From Paraoerskovia marina DSM 21750 (GTDB taxonomy: Bacteria; Actinomycetota; Actinomycetes; Actinomycetales; Cellulomonadaceae): a DNA stretch of 64,000 bases. The notes under the pieces were generated by a model that was not told the origin of the DNA, searched no databases, and saw only the letters and a list, made by a program, of their open reading frames with translations. The stretch covers positions 62,001 through 126,000 of the forward strand of contig NZ_JNIY01000009.1 in the NCBI RefSeq assembly GCF_000701465.1, given 5' to 3'. Position numbers and translations under genes: made by a program. Positions 18,241-27,686 of this stretch are shown one piece after another. Positions within the stretch are counted from its first letter, which is position 1; each line of letters begins with the position of its first letter.

Positions 18241-19737
18241 TCAGTACGCGAAGGACAGGGGGCGGTCGGCGTCGTCGTCCTGCGCCTCGGGCGACTCGTC
18301 CCGCACCGTGTCGGGGACGCCTTCGAGGGCGTAGCGCCGCATGAGGCGGAACCACACGACGGCGAGCACGGCGTACAGGAGCGTGAAGGCGACCATCGAC
18401 GCGATCACCATGCCGGGGCTGACGACGGTGGACACACCGCGCTCGGTCAGCAGCCGGACGGCGTCGATCCCCGTCGGGTTCGGCGCGACCACCCAGGGCT
18501 GGCGTCCCATCTCGGTGAAGATCCAGCCGAACGACGCGGCGAGGAAGGGTGCCGGGATGGCGACCATCGCGAGCCGGGAGAACCACACCTTGTCGGTGAC
18601 ACGTCCCTTGCGCGTGAGCCACAGGGCGCTGAGCGCCAGCGCGACCGAGAACACGGCGAGCCCGATCATGAGGCGGAAGCTCCAGTAGGTGACGAAGAGG
18701 TTCGGGGTGTACTCGACCGGCTCGCCGTCGAGGGTGGTGTCCCCGTAGCGCTCCGTCATCTGCTCCTGGACGTCGTTGACGCCCGGCAGGTAGCTGTCGG
18801 GGCCCGTGAAGCTCCCCGTCCCGAGGTAGCTCGCGAGGTAGGGGACCTTCAGCTCGTGGACGACTCCCTCACAGGAGTTGGAGAGGTCACCGATGGTGAT
18901 GAGCGAGAAGCCCGCTCCTTCTTCACCGTCGCACAGGGCCTCGGCCGAGGACATCTTTCCGGGCTGCTGCTCGTACATGATCTTGCCCTGGATGTCACCG
19001 GAGATTCCGACGCCGATGCCGGCCACGAGCATCGTGATCACGCCGAGCGTCATGCCCGGACGGTAGATGTCGCGGGCGAGCTCGACGTTCTCCGGCCGCC
19101 GGGTGCGCACGAGCCGGACCATCCACCAGGCGCAGATGGCGGTGACGAACCCGCCGGCGGTCAGGAAGGCTGCCGTCACGGTGTGCGGGAAGGCCGCGAG
19201 GAGCGTGTTGTTGGAGAGGACGGCCCAGATGTCGACGAGCTCGGCGCGTCCGGTCTCCTCGTTGTAGATCGTCCCGACAGGGTGCTGCATCCACGAGTTC
19301 GCCGCGAGGATGAAGTAGGCGGAGAGGTTGACCGCGATGGCGACCGCCCAGATGCACGCCAGGTGGACCTTCTTGTTGAGCCGGTCCCACCCGAAGATCC
19401 AGAGTCCGAGGAACGTGGACTCCACGAAGAACGCGGCGAGCGCCTCCATTGCGAGGGGGGCGCCGAAGACGTCACCGACGAACCGGGAGTACTCGGACCA
19501 GTTCATCCCGAACTGGAACTCCTGGACGATGCCCGTCGCCACGCCGATCGCGAAGTTGATCAGGAGGAGCTTGCCGAAGAACTTCGTCAGGCGCAGCCAG
19601 CGGTCGTTGCCGGTGCGCACCCAGGCCGTCTGCATGATCGCGACGAGGGGCGCGAGACCGATCGTGAGCGGCACGAAGATGAAGTGGTACACGGTCACGA
19701 TGCCGAACTGCCATCGTGCGAGGTCCAGCGCTTCCAT
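18241..19737 (-). CDS. cydA: cytochrome bd oxidase subunit I
   Basis: CydA carries hemes b558, b595 and d and oxidises quinol while reducing oxygen to water. The 498-residue protein has the expected membrane helices and conserved blocks: WQFGIVTVYHFIFVPLTIG near the N-terminus (with the heme-ligand His), GMNWSEYSRFVGDVFGAPLA, FFVESTFLGLWIFGWDRL and NSWMQHPVG. The Q-loop is short compared with E. coli, as in most actinobacteria. It starts at 19737, first gene of cydABDC. A Rex-like operator lies about 90 bp upstream. Confidence 0.95.
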   Translation of the reverse strand: MEALDLARWQFGIVTVYHFIFVPLTIGLAPLVAIMQTAWVRTGNDRWLRLTKFFGKLLLINFAIGVATGIVQEFQFGMNWSEYSRFVGDVFGAPLAMEALAAFFVESTFLGLWIFGWDRLNKKVHLACIWAVAIAVNLSAYFILAANSWMQHPVGTIYNEETGRAELVDIWAVLSNNTLLAAFPHTVTAAFLTAGGFVTAICAWWMVRLVRTRRPENVELARDIYRPGMTLGVITMLVAGIGVGISGDIQGKIMYEQQPGKMSSAEALCDGEEGAGFSLITIGDLSNSCEGVVHELKVPYLASYLGTGSFTGPDSYLPGVNDVQEQMTERYGDTTLDGEPVEYTPNLFVTYWSFRLMIGLAVFSVALALSALWLTRKGRVTDKVWFSRLAMVAIPAPFLAASFGWIFTEMGRQPWVVAPNPTGIDAVRLLTERGVSTVVSPGMVIASMVAFTLLYAVLAVVWFRLMRRYALEGVPDTVRDESPEAQDDDADRPLSFAY

Positions 19738-19822
19738 GGGTGCTCCAGGTGTGTCGGTGTAGTGAAGACGCTATGGGCACTCTGCACGTCTGTCTCGGGA
19801 TAGGAAACGTCGCCGGGGGGTT

Positions 19823-19840
19823 TCGTGAAGGACTTCACAA
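19823..19840. promoter_or_regulatory. Rex-like redox operator upstream of cydA
   Basis: TCGTGAAGGACTTCACAA matches the Rex consensus TTGTGAA-N4-TTCACAA with one mismatch, and GTGAA/TTCAC is a perfect palindrome. Rex is an NADH-sensing repressor that controls cydABCD in Streptomyces. The site is 86-103 bp upstream of the cydA start, a suitable operator position. No rex gene is in this window. Confidence 0.65.
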
Positions 19841-19853
19841 GTAATCGGCGCTT

Positions 19854-19884
19854 GACATGACATCGACGCCGCACGTGTCATGTC
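19854..19884. promoter_or_regulatory. 9-bp inverted repeat between cydA and rne
   Basis: GACATGACA and TGTCATGTC are perfect inverted copies separated by 13 bases. They lie just beyond the Rex-like site in the 426-bp gap between the divergent cydA and rne genes. The arm spacing suits a dimeric regulator, but which one is unknown. The rest of this gap (19885-20163) shows no gene. Confidence 0.4.
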
Positions 19885-20163
19885 CGCCCGGGGCGTGTGT
19901 CCTGTGCGATACTTCGAAGTGGACTGGGGCACCCACATCGCCCCGTGACCACGTGATCGTCTGCGCCACCGCGACGGTTGCGCCGCTGCACGAGATGAAT
20001 GGCTCGAGTGGCTGGGCGCGCCCGCAGGAACGGTGACGACGACCGCCGCCAACGACTTCCGTTGCCGGGCACCGCGCTTCGTCGCGCGACCCGAGCAGCG
20101 ACTGACCGCCTGATGGGTGTACGAGATGTGGGGTACACCGAGAGGGCCTACAGGAGCACCCGC

Positions 20164-23100
20164 GTGACGCTCGAGAACAGCGAATCCACTCCCGAATCAA
20201 CGCCGGCAAAGCGCCCGCGTCGTCGTGTGACGCGCGAGGCAGGCACCCCGGTCGCCGGGAAGCCGGTGGATCTCTCCGCCGCGTCGGCCCCGACCGCGAC
20301 GCCGCCGGCGACCGCTCCGACCGTGACCACCGAGGTGGCCGACACCACCCCGACCGCCGCGCCGCGCCGCCGTCGTGCCGCCACCCGCACCGCCGGAAGC
20401 CCGACGGCCTCCGCGAGCATCGAGTCCTCGGTGAACGTCGACGACGCGAGCGCGTCGACGACCGCCGACGCCGCCTCGACCGAGGCGCCCGCCGCCAAGG
20501 CCCCGGCCAAGAAGGCCCCCGCAAAGAAGTCAGCGGCCGGCAAGGCGCCGGCCAAGAAGGCGCCTGCGAAGAGGACTGCGGCCAAGAAGACCGACGAGCC
20601 TGCCGAGACGCCGGAGCCCGACGCCGACGCGCCCGCGGCTGAGCCGAAGAAGGCCACGGCCCGGAAGGCTCCTGCGAAGAAGGCGCCGGCCAAGAAGGCC
20701 CCCGCGAAGAAGTCCGCGGACGACGGGTCCGCGAGCTCGAAGTCGGCGGAGGCCGAGAGTGCACCGACCACAGCCCCGGCAGCTCCGCGCCTCGCCGGGA
20801 CGGCACTGCTGTTCCAGGCACCCGAACCGACGCGCCGACCGCGCCGCGTGACCAAGACCGCCCCGACGGCGACGCCCGCCGCGCCGGAGTTCGCCGGGCC
20901 GACGGCGACGTCGACGACGTCGGACGCGCCAGAGAAGTCCTCCGCGCCGACCAAGGCCACGGCTCGTCGGGGCAACGCTTCCACGCCCACGACGTCCGGG
21001 TCGACGGATGCGCCCGAGACGTCGGCACCGTCCGGGTCTGACACGACCGAGGCCGCGTCGACCCAGAGGTCCGAGAAGCCGGCCAAGCGGGGCACGCGCA
21101 AGCGTGCCGCGAGCCGACCCGCAGGGAGCCCGACGGCGGATACGGCTTCCGAGAAGGCCGCGGGTACGCCTGAGACGAGGGTCGACGCCGACGCCGGTGC
21201 GCCGGTGGTGGAGGCCGAGGCAGCGCCGTCGACCGGGACCGACGAGGCGCCGGTCGAGCTCAGCCGCGACGAGGCTGCGGCGGTGGCCGAGGTCGAGACG
21301 ATCGAGGCCGAGCTCGTCGCCGAGGGGATCGAGGTGCCGTCCGAGGAGTTCGAGCCCGAGGTTGAGGACGAGGAGCTCGTCGAGCGGCCCCGTCGTCGTC
21401 GCCGCCGCGGTGGTCGCGGTCGTCGACGTGGCCCCGGAGGCGACGCCGACGGCTCCGGCGACAAGGAGTCGGACGACGACACGTCGCAGGAGCGGACCGA
21501 CGAGGACGCCGACGCCACGTCGGGCGGTTCCTCGAAGACCCGTGGGTCCGGCTCGCGTGCCTCCGACGGCGCCACGGCGTCGGATGACTCGTCCACCGAC
21601 GCCGAGGCGAGCACGGACGAGGACGACGACTCGTCGAACGACGACGGCTCCGGTGAGGGCTCGCGCCGTCGGCGCCGTCGCCGCCGCGGCGGAAGCGGCC
21701 GCAGCTCGGACTCCGGGTCACGGTCCGCACGGTCGACGAGCAGCGACGAGGTCACGGCGCTGAAGGGTTCGACGCGCCTCGAGGCCAAGCGTCAGCGACG
21801 TCGTGACGGTCGCGACGCCGGCCGCCGCCGCCAGATCATCACCGAGGCCGAGTTCCTGGCGCGCCGGGAGTCCGTCGAGCGGTCGATGATCGTGCGTGAG
21901 GTCGACGGCCGGACCCAGATCGCGGTCATCGAGGACGACATCCTGGTCGAGCACTACGTCTCCCAGCAGTCGCAGGCCTCGATGGTCGGCAACGTGTACG
22001 TCGGCCGCGTGCAGAACGTGCTGCCCAGCATGGAGGCGGCGTTCATCGACGTCGGCAAGGGGCGCAACGCGGTCCTCTACGCCGGTGAGGTCAACTGGGA
22101 CGCCGCGGGGCTCGACGGGCAGCCGCGTCGGATCGAGCAGGCTCTCAAGTCGGGCGACTCCGTCCGGGTCCAGGTGACCAAGGACCCCATCGGTCACAAG
22201 GGTGCCCGGCTCACCTCGCAGGTGACGCTCGCGGGCCGCTACCTCGTCTTCGTCCCCGGTGGCGGGATGACCGGGATCAGCCGCAAGCTTCCGGACACGG
22301 AGCGTGCACGTCTGAAGAAGATCCTCAAGGAGGTCGTCCCCGAGGGCTCGGGCGTGATCGTCCGCACCGCCGCCGAGGGTGCCTCCGAGGCCGAGCTCCG
22401 CGCCGACGTCGAGCGCCTGCAGAAGCAGTGGGAGCGGATCGAGAAGAAGACGAAGACCGCCTCCGCGCCGGCCCTCCTGCAGGGCGAGCCGGACATGGCG
22501 ATCCGCGTGGTGCGCGACATCTTCAACGACGACTTCTCCCGCCTCGTCGTCTCGGGCGACTCGGCCTGGGACGAGATCTCGAACTACGTCGCCGAGCTCG
22601 CCCCGGACCTGCGGGACCGCGTCGAGTCGTGGACCTCCGAGCAGGACGTCTTCTCGGTCTACCGTGTCGACGAGCAGCTCGCGAAGGGCATGGACCGCAA
22701 GGTCTGGCTCCCGTCGGGCGGGTCGCTCGTGATCGACCGCACCGAGGCGATGACCGTCATCGACGTCAACACGGGCAAGTTCACGGGTGCCGGTGGCACG
22801 CTCGAGGAGACGGTGACGCGCAACAACCTCGAGGCCGCGGAGGAGATCGTCCGCCAGCTCCGGCTGCGCGACATCGGCGGGATCATCGTCGTCGACTTCA
22901 TCGACATGGTCCTCGAGTCCAACCGAGACCTGGTGCTCCGGCGCCTCGTCGAGTGCCTCGGCCGTGACCGGACCCGTCACCAGGTCGCCGAGGTGACGTC
23001 GCTCGGACTCGTCCAGATGACCCGCAAGCGCGTGGGCCAGGGCCTGGTCGAGGCGTTCTCGGAGACCTGCGAGCACTGCCACGGTCGCGGGTTCATCGTC

Positions 23101-23754
23101 CACGACCAGCCGATCGAGAAGTCCGGCGGCTCGGACCACGACCACGGCCGCAAGGACCACAAGGACCACGGCAAGCAGGGGCGCAAGGGCGACGACGAGT
23201 CGCGCGGGCGTTCGCGACGGCGACGCTCGGGCAGCTCGGACGGGGCCGGGGACGAGTCGACGTCCGACGCTCCGACGGAGACCGTCCCGGTCCTGCCGGA
23301 GGACAGCGCACGGGCCGCGGTGAAGGCCACGCTGGCGACGATCGCCGCAGCCGCGGCGCACGCCCACGAGCACGAGAACGAGGCCGAGTCCGCGTCGGAA
23401 CCGACGCGCGCGCAGGCGCCGGAGCCCGTGTCCGAGCCGGCCGCCGCCGGCGAAGACGCCGCACCGGCCGGTGCCGAGGGCGCCTCCTCGGGCGAGCCCG
23501 TGGCAGCACCTGCGGAGGACGAGCCGGCCGCGACCAGGCCCGCCCTCGACCTGCCCCGGGCGAGCGCGCCTGCGGAGCGCGAGCCCGCGGCAGACCTCAG
23601 CGGAGACTTCGGGATCGTCCTGCCGGACCGCTCGAGCGGCACCGCTCCGCGCAAAGGAGCCGAGGCCCGTGCGGCCTCGAAGCCTGTGGCAGAGGCTGAC
23701 GGGTCGGCGGGAGAAGTAGACGGCTCCCCTGCGGGGCCGTCCTCGGACGACTGA
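20164..23754 (+). CDS. rne: ribonuclease E/G
   Basis: RNase E is the main single-strand endoribonuclease for mRNA decay and rRNA/tRNA processing. The 1196-residue product has a long disordered N-terminal third with lysine/alanine/proline repeats (AKKAPAKK and variants, about residues 110-185) and arginine-rich patches ([13 protein letters not shown]). The catalytic core follows: S1 domain with [20 protein letters not shown] near residue 615, the DNase-I-like domain with [11 protein letters not shown] and VVDFIDMV, and the zinc-link CEHCHGRG. A low-complexity His/Asp and Ala/Glu-rich tail ends it. GTG at 20164 follows AGGAG by a suitable gap; the frame is open further upstream without support. 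Actinobacterial RNase E places its disordered region at the N-terminus, as here. Confidence 0.93.
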   Translation: MTLENSESTPESTPAKRPRRRVTREAGTPVAGKPVDLSAASAPTATPPATAPTVTTEVADTTPTAAPRRRRAATRTAGSPTASASIESSVNVDDASASTTADAASTEAPAAKAPAKKAPAKKSAAGKAPAKKAPAKRTAAKKTDEPAETPEPDADAPAAEPKKATARKAPAKKAPAKKAPAKKSADDGSASSKSAEAESAPTTAPAAPRLAGTALLFQAPEPTRRPRRVTKTAPTATPAAPEFAGPTATSTTSDAPEKSSAPTKATARRGNASTPTTSGSTDAPETSAPSGSDTTEAASTQRSEKPAKRGTRKRAASRPAGSPTADTASEKAAGTPETRVDADAGAPVVEAEAAPSTGTDEAPVELSRDEAAAVAEVETIEAELVAEGIEVPSEEFEPEVEDEELVERPRRRRRRGGRGRRRGPGGDADGSGDKESDDDTSQERTDEDADATSGGSSKTRGSGSRASDGATASDDSSTDAEASTDEDDDSSNDDGSGEGSRRRRRRRRGGSGRSSDSGSRSARSTSSDEVTALKGSTRLEAKRQRRRDGRDAGRRRQIITEAEFLARRESVERSMIVREVDGRTQIAVIEDDILVEHYVSQQSQASMVGNVYVGRVQNVLPSMEAAFIDVGKGRNAVLYAGEVNWDAAGLDGQPRRIEQALKSGDSVRVQVTKDPIGHKGARLTSQVTLAGRYLVFVPGGGMTGISRKLPDTERARLKKILKEVVPEGSGVIVRTAAEGASEAELRADVERLQKQWERIEKKTKTASAPALLQGEPDMAIRVVRDIFNDDFSRLVVSGDSAWDEISNYVAELAPDLRDRVESWTSEQDVFSVYRVDEQLAKGMDRKVWLPSGGSLVIDRTEAMTVIDVNTGKFTGAGGTLEETVTRNNLEAAEEIVRQLRLRDIGGIIVVDFIDMVLESNRDLVLRRLVECLGRDRTRHQVAEVTSLGLVQMTRKRVGQGLVEAFSETCEHCHGRGFIVHDQPIEKSGGSDHDHGRKDHKDHGKQGRKGDDESRGRSRRRRSGSSDGAGDESTSDAPTETVPVLPEDSARAAVKATLATIAAAAAHAHEHENEAESASEPTRAQAPEPVSEPAAAGEDAAPAGAEGASSGEPVAAPAEDEPAATRPALDLPRASAPAEREPAADLSGDFGIVLPDRSSGTAPRKGAEARAASKPVAEADGSAGEVDGSPAGPSSDD

Positions 23755-23771
23755 CGCTGCAGACCTGAGGA

Positions 23772-23799
23772 CCCCGGAACCGCGATGGCGGTTCCGGGG
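23772..23799. terminator. bidirectional hairpin after rne
   Basis: A perfect 12-bp stem (CCCCGGAACCGC / GCGGTTCCGGGG) with a GATG loop lies 17 bp beyond the rne stop and 10 bp beyond the stop of the convergent oxidoreductase gene. It can end transcription from both sides. Confidence 0.75.
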
Positions 23800-23809
23800 C
23801 CCTCGTGCA

Positions 23810-24460
23810 TCAGGACGCGGTCGGAGCCTCGGTGAGGCGGCTCGGCGTCGCGGTGCGTGCGACCGACGGCCGGCCGGGTGTCGCACCGAAGAGTCGTTCG
23901 GCGCGACCGAGCCAGGCGGCTCGCCGGGCGTCACCGACGCCGCGCGGGCGGCCGTGACGGAGATGTCGGACGTGTCGCACGCCGAGCTGCCGGAACGTGC
24001 CGCGCCCGAGCATGCGGCCCACGGGGTCTCCGTACCACCACCGGAAGACCGGCACCGGCGTGGTCATGGTGGTCATCACCGTCACACCGCGCAGATGCCC
24101 GAGGCGGCCGACGAGCGTGTCGAGCGGCCCGTCGTCGTACGCGAACCCGGGCACCAGCACCTTGTCGAGGAACCCCTTGAGCCGTGCGGGCAGCGAAGCC
24201 CACCACACGGGACTCACGACGACGAGGTGGTCGGCCTCGAGAATGCGGCGCTGGTAGTCCACGACGCGCGGGTCCGCGGTGGCCTGCCCGCGCCACGCCG
24301 CGAGATCCGCCAGACGCATGACGGGGTCGAAGTCGTCGGCGTCGAGGTCGATCACGTCGACGTCGTGCCCGTGCGCGTCGGCTCCCCGGGCGACGGCGTC
24401 GGTCAGGGCGCGGGTGAGGCTTCCGGGGTAGGGGTGGTCAACGACGAGAAGAATCTTCAC
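23810..24460 (-). CDS. NAD(P)H oxidoreductase, flavodoxin-like fold
   Basis: A 216-residue member of the quinone reductase/KefF flavodoxin-like family. It begins MKILLVVDHPYPGSLTRAL, the FMN/FAD phosphate loop, and has VVVSPVWWASLPARLKGFLD, the conserved WW(S/A)xPA block followed by the catalytic-domain helix. The last 30 residues are basic and Pro/Thr rich and are not conserved. Substrate is likely a quinone or azo compound. The divergent TetR gene and the operator between them suggest it is induced by its substrate. Confidence 0.83.
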   Translation of the reverse strand: MKILLVVDHPYPGSLTRALTDAVARGADAHGHDVDVIDLDADDFDPVMRLADLAAWRGQATADPRVVDYQRRILEADHLVVVSPVWWASLPARLKGFLDKVLVPGFAYDDGPLDTLVGRLGHLRGVTVMTTMTTPVPVFRWWYGDPVGRMLGRGTFRQLGVRHVRHLRHGRPRGVGDARRAAWLGRAERLFGATPGRPSVARTATPSRLTEAPTAS

Positions 24461-24477
24461 AGCGGCTCCTTAACAAC

Positions 24478-24498
24478 GTTCAACTGAACAGTGTTCAG
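24478..24498. promoter_or_regulatory. palindromic operator between oxidoreductase and TetR genes
   Basis: CTGAACA-G-TGTTCAG is a perfect 15-bp palindrome at 24484-24498. It overlaps GTTCA-AC-TGAAC at 24478-24489. The position is 18-38 bp upstream of the oxidoreductase ATG and within the divergent promoter region, as expected for the adjacent TetR repressor. Confidence 0.65.
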
Positions 24499-24587
24499 GC
24501 TCCTTGATCGTTGCTAGGATGTCAACTGTCCCGATCAGGCGTCCGGCAGGCGCCCACCCGGCACCAGGCAGGCAGCAGAGGAGGGTC

Positions 24588-25139
24588 ATGGCCGAGAGGC
24601 TCGACCGCTCCCGGGTCGCGCGTCGCGCGCTTGAGCTGCTCGACGACGGTGGTCTCGACGCCCTCACCCTGCGGCGACTCGCGGCGGACCTGGGCGTCAA
24701 GGCTCCGGCCCTGCTGTGGCACTTCCGGGACAAGGGCGACCTGCTCGACGAGATGGCCGCCATGATGCTGGCCGACCTCGTGGAGGCAGCGGACTGGACC
24801 GACGTCGGCGCGGGCTGGGAGGCCTGCATGCGGGAGTCTGCCGAGACCATGCGGGGCGAGATCGCCCGGCGGCCGGACGGTGCTCGGCTCTTCGCCCGGA
24901 CCTTTGCCAACCAGGAACTCGGGCGTGCCGCGATCACGCAGCCCGTGCAGCTTCTCGTCGAGGCCGGGTTCGCCGTCGAGGACTCGGTCCGGGCCTGGCG
25001 GACTCTCCTCGGGTTCGTGCTGGGGTTCGTGGTCCAGGAGCAGGCCGGGGGCTCGGCGGACGCCGACGCGCAGTTCGCCTTCGGTGTCGACGTCGTGGTG
25101 GACGGTGTGGCTGCCAGGGTCGACCTCGCCGGCATTTGA
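24588..25139 (+). CDS. TetR family transcriptional regulator
   Basis: A 183-residue repressor. The N-terminal helix-turn-helix is ARRALELLDDGGLDALTLRR, with LGVKAPALLWHFRDKGDLLD as the recognition part, resembling classical TetR itself. The C-terminal ligand domain matches the TetR_C family. ATG at 24588 is preceded by GAGGAGGG, which decides the start over the longer open frame. It is transcribed away from the flavodoxin-fold oxidoreductase with a palindrome in between, so it most likely represses that gene and itself until a ligand binds. Confidence 0.85.
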   Translation: MAERLDRSRVARRALELLDDGGLDALTLRRLAADLGVKAPALLWHFRDKGDLLDEMAAMMLADLVEAADWTDVGAGWEACMRESAETMRGEIARRPDGARLFARTFANQELGRAAITQPVQLLVEAGFAVEDSVRAWRTLLGFVLGFVVQEQAGGSADADAQFAFGVDVVVDGVAARVDLAGI

Positions 25140-25290
25140 CCCTGGGGAGTCTGAACCGTAGTCTTGAACGTCGGTGCGTCACGTGCGCGCCGTTCCAGTG
25201 TGCCCACGTCTGGTACCGCACTCACATGCCGCGGCATGCACGAGTCGACAAGCCGGTCCGTCGTGGTGAGCACGCCGCAGATCTAGAGAG

Positions 25291-25611
25291 ATGAGCAGCA
25301 ACGTGGTGTACGCAGTCGTCAAGGCCGGTGGCCGTCAGGAAAAGGTGTCCGTCGGGGACATCGTCGTCGTCGATCGCCTGAAGGCGTCCGAGGGCGAGTC
25401 GGTCGACCTGCCCGCGCTCCTGCTCGTCGACGGGGAGAAGGTGACCACCGACGCCGAGAAGCTCGCGAAGGTCAAGGTCACCGCCGAGGTCGTTCAGGAC
25501 GAGAAGGGCCCGAAGATCACGATCCTCCGGTACAAGAACAAGACGGGCTACCGCCGTCGCCAGGGTCACCGTCAGCAGCTCACCCGCCTGAAGGTCACTG
25601 GCATCAAGTGA
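25291..25611 (+). CDS. rplU: 50S ribosomal protein L21
   Basis: L21 binds 23S rRNA in the large subunit. The product (106 residues from the ATG) contains [20 protein letters not shown] and the C-terminal [15 protein letters not shown]...LKVTGI, both diagnostic. The GTG at 25303 would give the more usual N-terminus, so the start is uncertain by four codons. rpmA follows 56 bp later and obgE after that, the near-universal order. The 150-bp leader holds a perfect CATGCCG/CGGCATG palindrome at 25225-25238 of unknown meaning. Confidence 0.95.
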   Translation: MSSNVVYAVVKAGGRQEKVSVGDIVVVDRLKASEGESVDLPALLLVDGEKVTTDAEKLAKVKVTAEVVQDEKGPKITILRYKNKTGYRRRQGHRQQLTRLKVTGIK

Positions 25612-25667
25612 TCCGGCCCGGGTTCTCCCGGTAGACCGACTCCTCGTACTGAAAGCAGGTATCTCAG

Positions 25668-25925
25668 ATGGCACACAAGAAGGGCGCGAGCTCCTCGCGC
25701 AACGGTCGTGACTCGAACGCTCAGCGTCTGGGCGTCAAGCGCTTCGGCGGCCAGGTCGTTGGAACGGGCGAGATCATCGTCCGCCAGCGCGGCACGCACT
25801 TCCACCCGGGCAACAACGTCGGCCGCGGTGGCGACGACACCCTCTTCGCTCTCGCCGACGGCGCCGTGCAGTTCGGCACCCGTCGCGGTCGCAAGGTCGT
25901 CGACATCGTCGCAGTCGAGGGCTGA
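25668..25925 (+). CDS. rpmA: 50S ribosomal protein L27
   Basis: L27 reaches the peptidyl-transferase centre through its N-terminal tail. The 85-residue product begins [20 protein letters not shown], the uncleaved form without the firmicute leader, and contains [20 protein letters not shown]. It has an ATG start at 25668 in the rplU-rpmA-obgE order. A very strong hairpin follows the stop. Confidence 0.96.
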   Translation: MAHKKGASSSRNGRDSNAQRLGVKRFGGQVVGTGEIIVRQRGTHFHPGNNVGRGGDDTLFALADGAVQFGTRRGRKVVDIVAVEG

Positions 25926-25952
25926 TCAGCCCTCAGGCTGAGAAACACCTCT

Positions 25953-25987
25953 CGGGAGGGGCGCACCTGACGGGTGCGCCCCTCCCG
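25953..25987 (+). terminator. strong terminator between rpmA and obgE
   Basis: A perfect 15-bp stem CGGGAGGGGCGCACC / GGTGCGCCCCTCCCG with a short loop, followed by GTGTTTCGT, lies 28 bp after the rpmA stop. It should limit ribosomal-protein transcription into obgE. Confidence 0.78.
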
Positions 25988-26038
25988 TGTTTCGTCTCAC
26001 CACTTCCTGGGTCCGCGCGACCCTGAGAGGATCTCCTC

Positions 26039-27562
26039 ATGGCAGCATCATTCGTCGACCGTGTCGTCCTGCATGCCGCGGGCGGTGACGGAGGCAATGG
26101 CTGCGCCTCGATCCGCCGCGAGAAGTTCAAGCCGCTGGCGGGCCCCGACGGCGGCAACGGTGGTGACGGCGGAACGGTCCGTCTCGTCGTCGACCCGCAG
26201 GTCACGACCCTCCTCGACTACCACCACGCCCCGCACCGCGACGCTCCGAGCGGCTCCCAGGGGATGGGAGACAACCGGCACGGTGCGGCCGGCGGCGACC
26301 TCGTGCTCCCGGTCCCGGACGGCACCGTCGTCAAGGACACCGACGGGACCGTGCTCGCCGACCTCGTCGGAGCGGGCACCGAGTTCATCGTCGCCGAGGG
26401 TGGGCGTGGTGGTCTCGGGAACGCGGCCCTCTCGTCGCAGCGGCGCAAGGCACCGGGTTTCGCCCTGCTGGGCGAGCCGGGTGACGCCGCGGACATCGTG
26501 CTCGAGCTCAAGTCGCTCGCCGACGTCGCGCTCGTGGGCTACCCGAGTGCCGGCAAGTCCTCGCTCGTGGCGGCGATCTCGGCCGCACGGCCCAAGATCG
26601 CCGACTACCCCTTCACCACCCTGGTGCCGAACCTCGGTGTGGTGCAGGCCGGGGAGACCCGCTTCACCGTCGCGGACGTCCCCGGACTGATCCCCGGTGC
26701 GAGCCAGGGCAAGGGTCTGGGTCTCGAGTTCCTCCGGCACATCGAGCGCACCGCCGTGATCGTCCACGTGCTCGACTGCGCGACGCTCGAGCCCGGGCGT
26801 GACCCGGTGAGCGACCTCGACACGCTCGAGGAGGAGCTCGCCACCTACGCGCAGGACCTGGAGATCGAGGGCGGGCGCGTGCCCATCGCGGACCGGCCCC
26901 GCCTCGTCGTCCTGAACAAGATCGACGTGCCCGAGGCGCGTGAGCTCGCCGACCTCGTCCGCCCGGACCTCGAGGCGCGAGGTCTGCGCGTCCTCGAGAT
27001 CTCGACGGCGAGCCACGAAGGGCTGCGTCAGCTGACCTTCGACCTGGCCAAGGTGGTCCGCCATGCCCGCGCCTCCGCCCCGGCACCGGAGGCGACACGC
27101 ACGGTGATCCGGCCGAAGGCGGTCGACGAGTCCGGGTTCACCGTCAAGCGGATGGAGCAGGCGGGGGAGCCGTACTTCTGGGTCCGCGGGCGCAAGGTCG
27201 AGCGCTGGGTCCGCCAGACGGACTTCTCGAACGACGAGGCCGTGGGCTACCTCGCGGACAGGCTCGACCGCGCGGGGGTCGAGGACGGTCTGTTCAAGGC
27301 CGGCGCGGTCGCCGGCGACGAGGTCCGGATCGGACCCGAGCAGAACCAGGTGATCTTCGACTGGGAGCCGACCATGCACGCGGGGGCCGAGCTGCTGACG
27401 GGCCCGCGCGGCACGGACCTGCGGATCGACGAGTCAAACCGCCCCACGCGCAAGGACAAGCGCCGCGAGTACACCGAGCGGATGGACGCGAAGACCGAGG
27501 CTCGGCAGGAGCTCTGGACCGAGCGCGAGGCCGGCCAGTGGACGGATCCGAACGAGGACTGA
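26039..27562 (+). CDS. obgE: GTPase ObgE/CgtA
   Basis: Obg is an essential GTPase linked to 50S assembly and stress control. The 507-residue product has the glycine-rich Obg domain (residues 1-158, [16 protein letters not shown]). The G domain follows, with P-loop [11 protein letters not shown]3 [10 protein letters not shown] and G4 NKID. The C-terminal OCT domain is about residues 345-430 ([14 protein letters not shown]), and an acidic/basic tail ends it. All expected motifs are intact. The start at 26039 follows GAGAGGAT. Confidence 0.95.
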   Translation: MAASFVDRVVLHAAGGDGGNGCASIRREKFKPLAGPDGGNGGDGGTVRLVVDPQVTTLLDYHHAPHRDAPSGSQGMGDNRHGAAGGDLVLPVPDGTVVKDTDGTVLADLVGAGTEFIVAEGGRGGLGNAALSSQRRKAPGFALLGEPGDAADIVLELKSLADVALVGYPSAGKSSLVAAISAARPKIADYPFTTLVPNLGVVQAGETRFTVADVPGLIPGASQGKGLGLEFLRHIERTAVIVHVLDCATLEPGRDPVSDLDTLEEELATYAQDLEIEGGRVPIADRPRLVVLNKIDVPEARELADLVRPDLEARGLRVLEISTASHEGLRQLTFDLAKVVRHARASAPAPEATRTVIRPKAVDESGFTVKRMEQAGEPYFWVRGRKVERWVRQTDFSNDEAVGYLADRLDRAGVEDGLFKAGAVAGDEVRIGPEQNQVIFDWEPTMHAGAELLTGPRGTDLRIDESNRPTRKDKRREYTERMDAKTEARQELWTEREAGQWTDPNED

Positions 27563-27575
27563 GCACCGGTGCCGT

Positions 27576-27617
27576 CGCGCCGGGCAGCCGTGAGTATCCT
27601 CACGTCTGCCCGGCGCG
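27576..27617 (+). terminator. obgE terminator hairpin
   Basis: CGCGCCGGGCAG pairs with CTGCCCGGCGCG, and after one mismatch CGTGAG pairs with CTCACG around a TATC loop. That is 18 paired bases just 13 bp after the obgE stop. Confidence 0.75.
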
Positions 27618-27686
27618 TCGCGCTCTCGGCGTGTCACGTCGTGAAATCTGACAGGTCTGAGGGCGACTTGGGTGGATGATGGTGCG

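Noticed and set aside
16894-19803. A 969-codon plus-strand open frame
   Set aside because: It is antisense to cydB/cydA, whose protein motifs are unmistakable; its Asp/Gly/Arg-rich translation is a GC-rich shadow.
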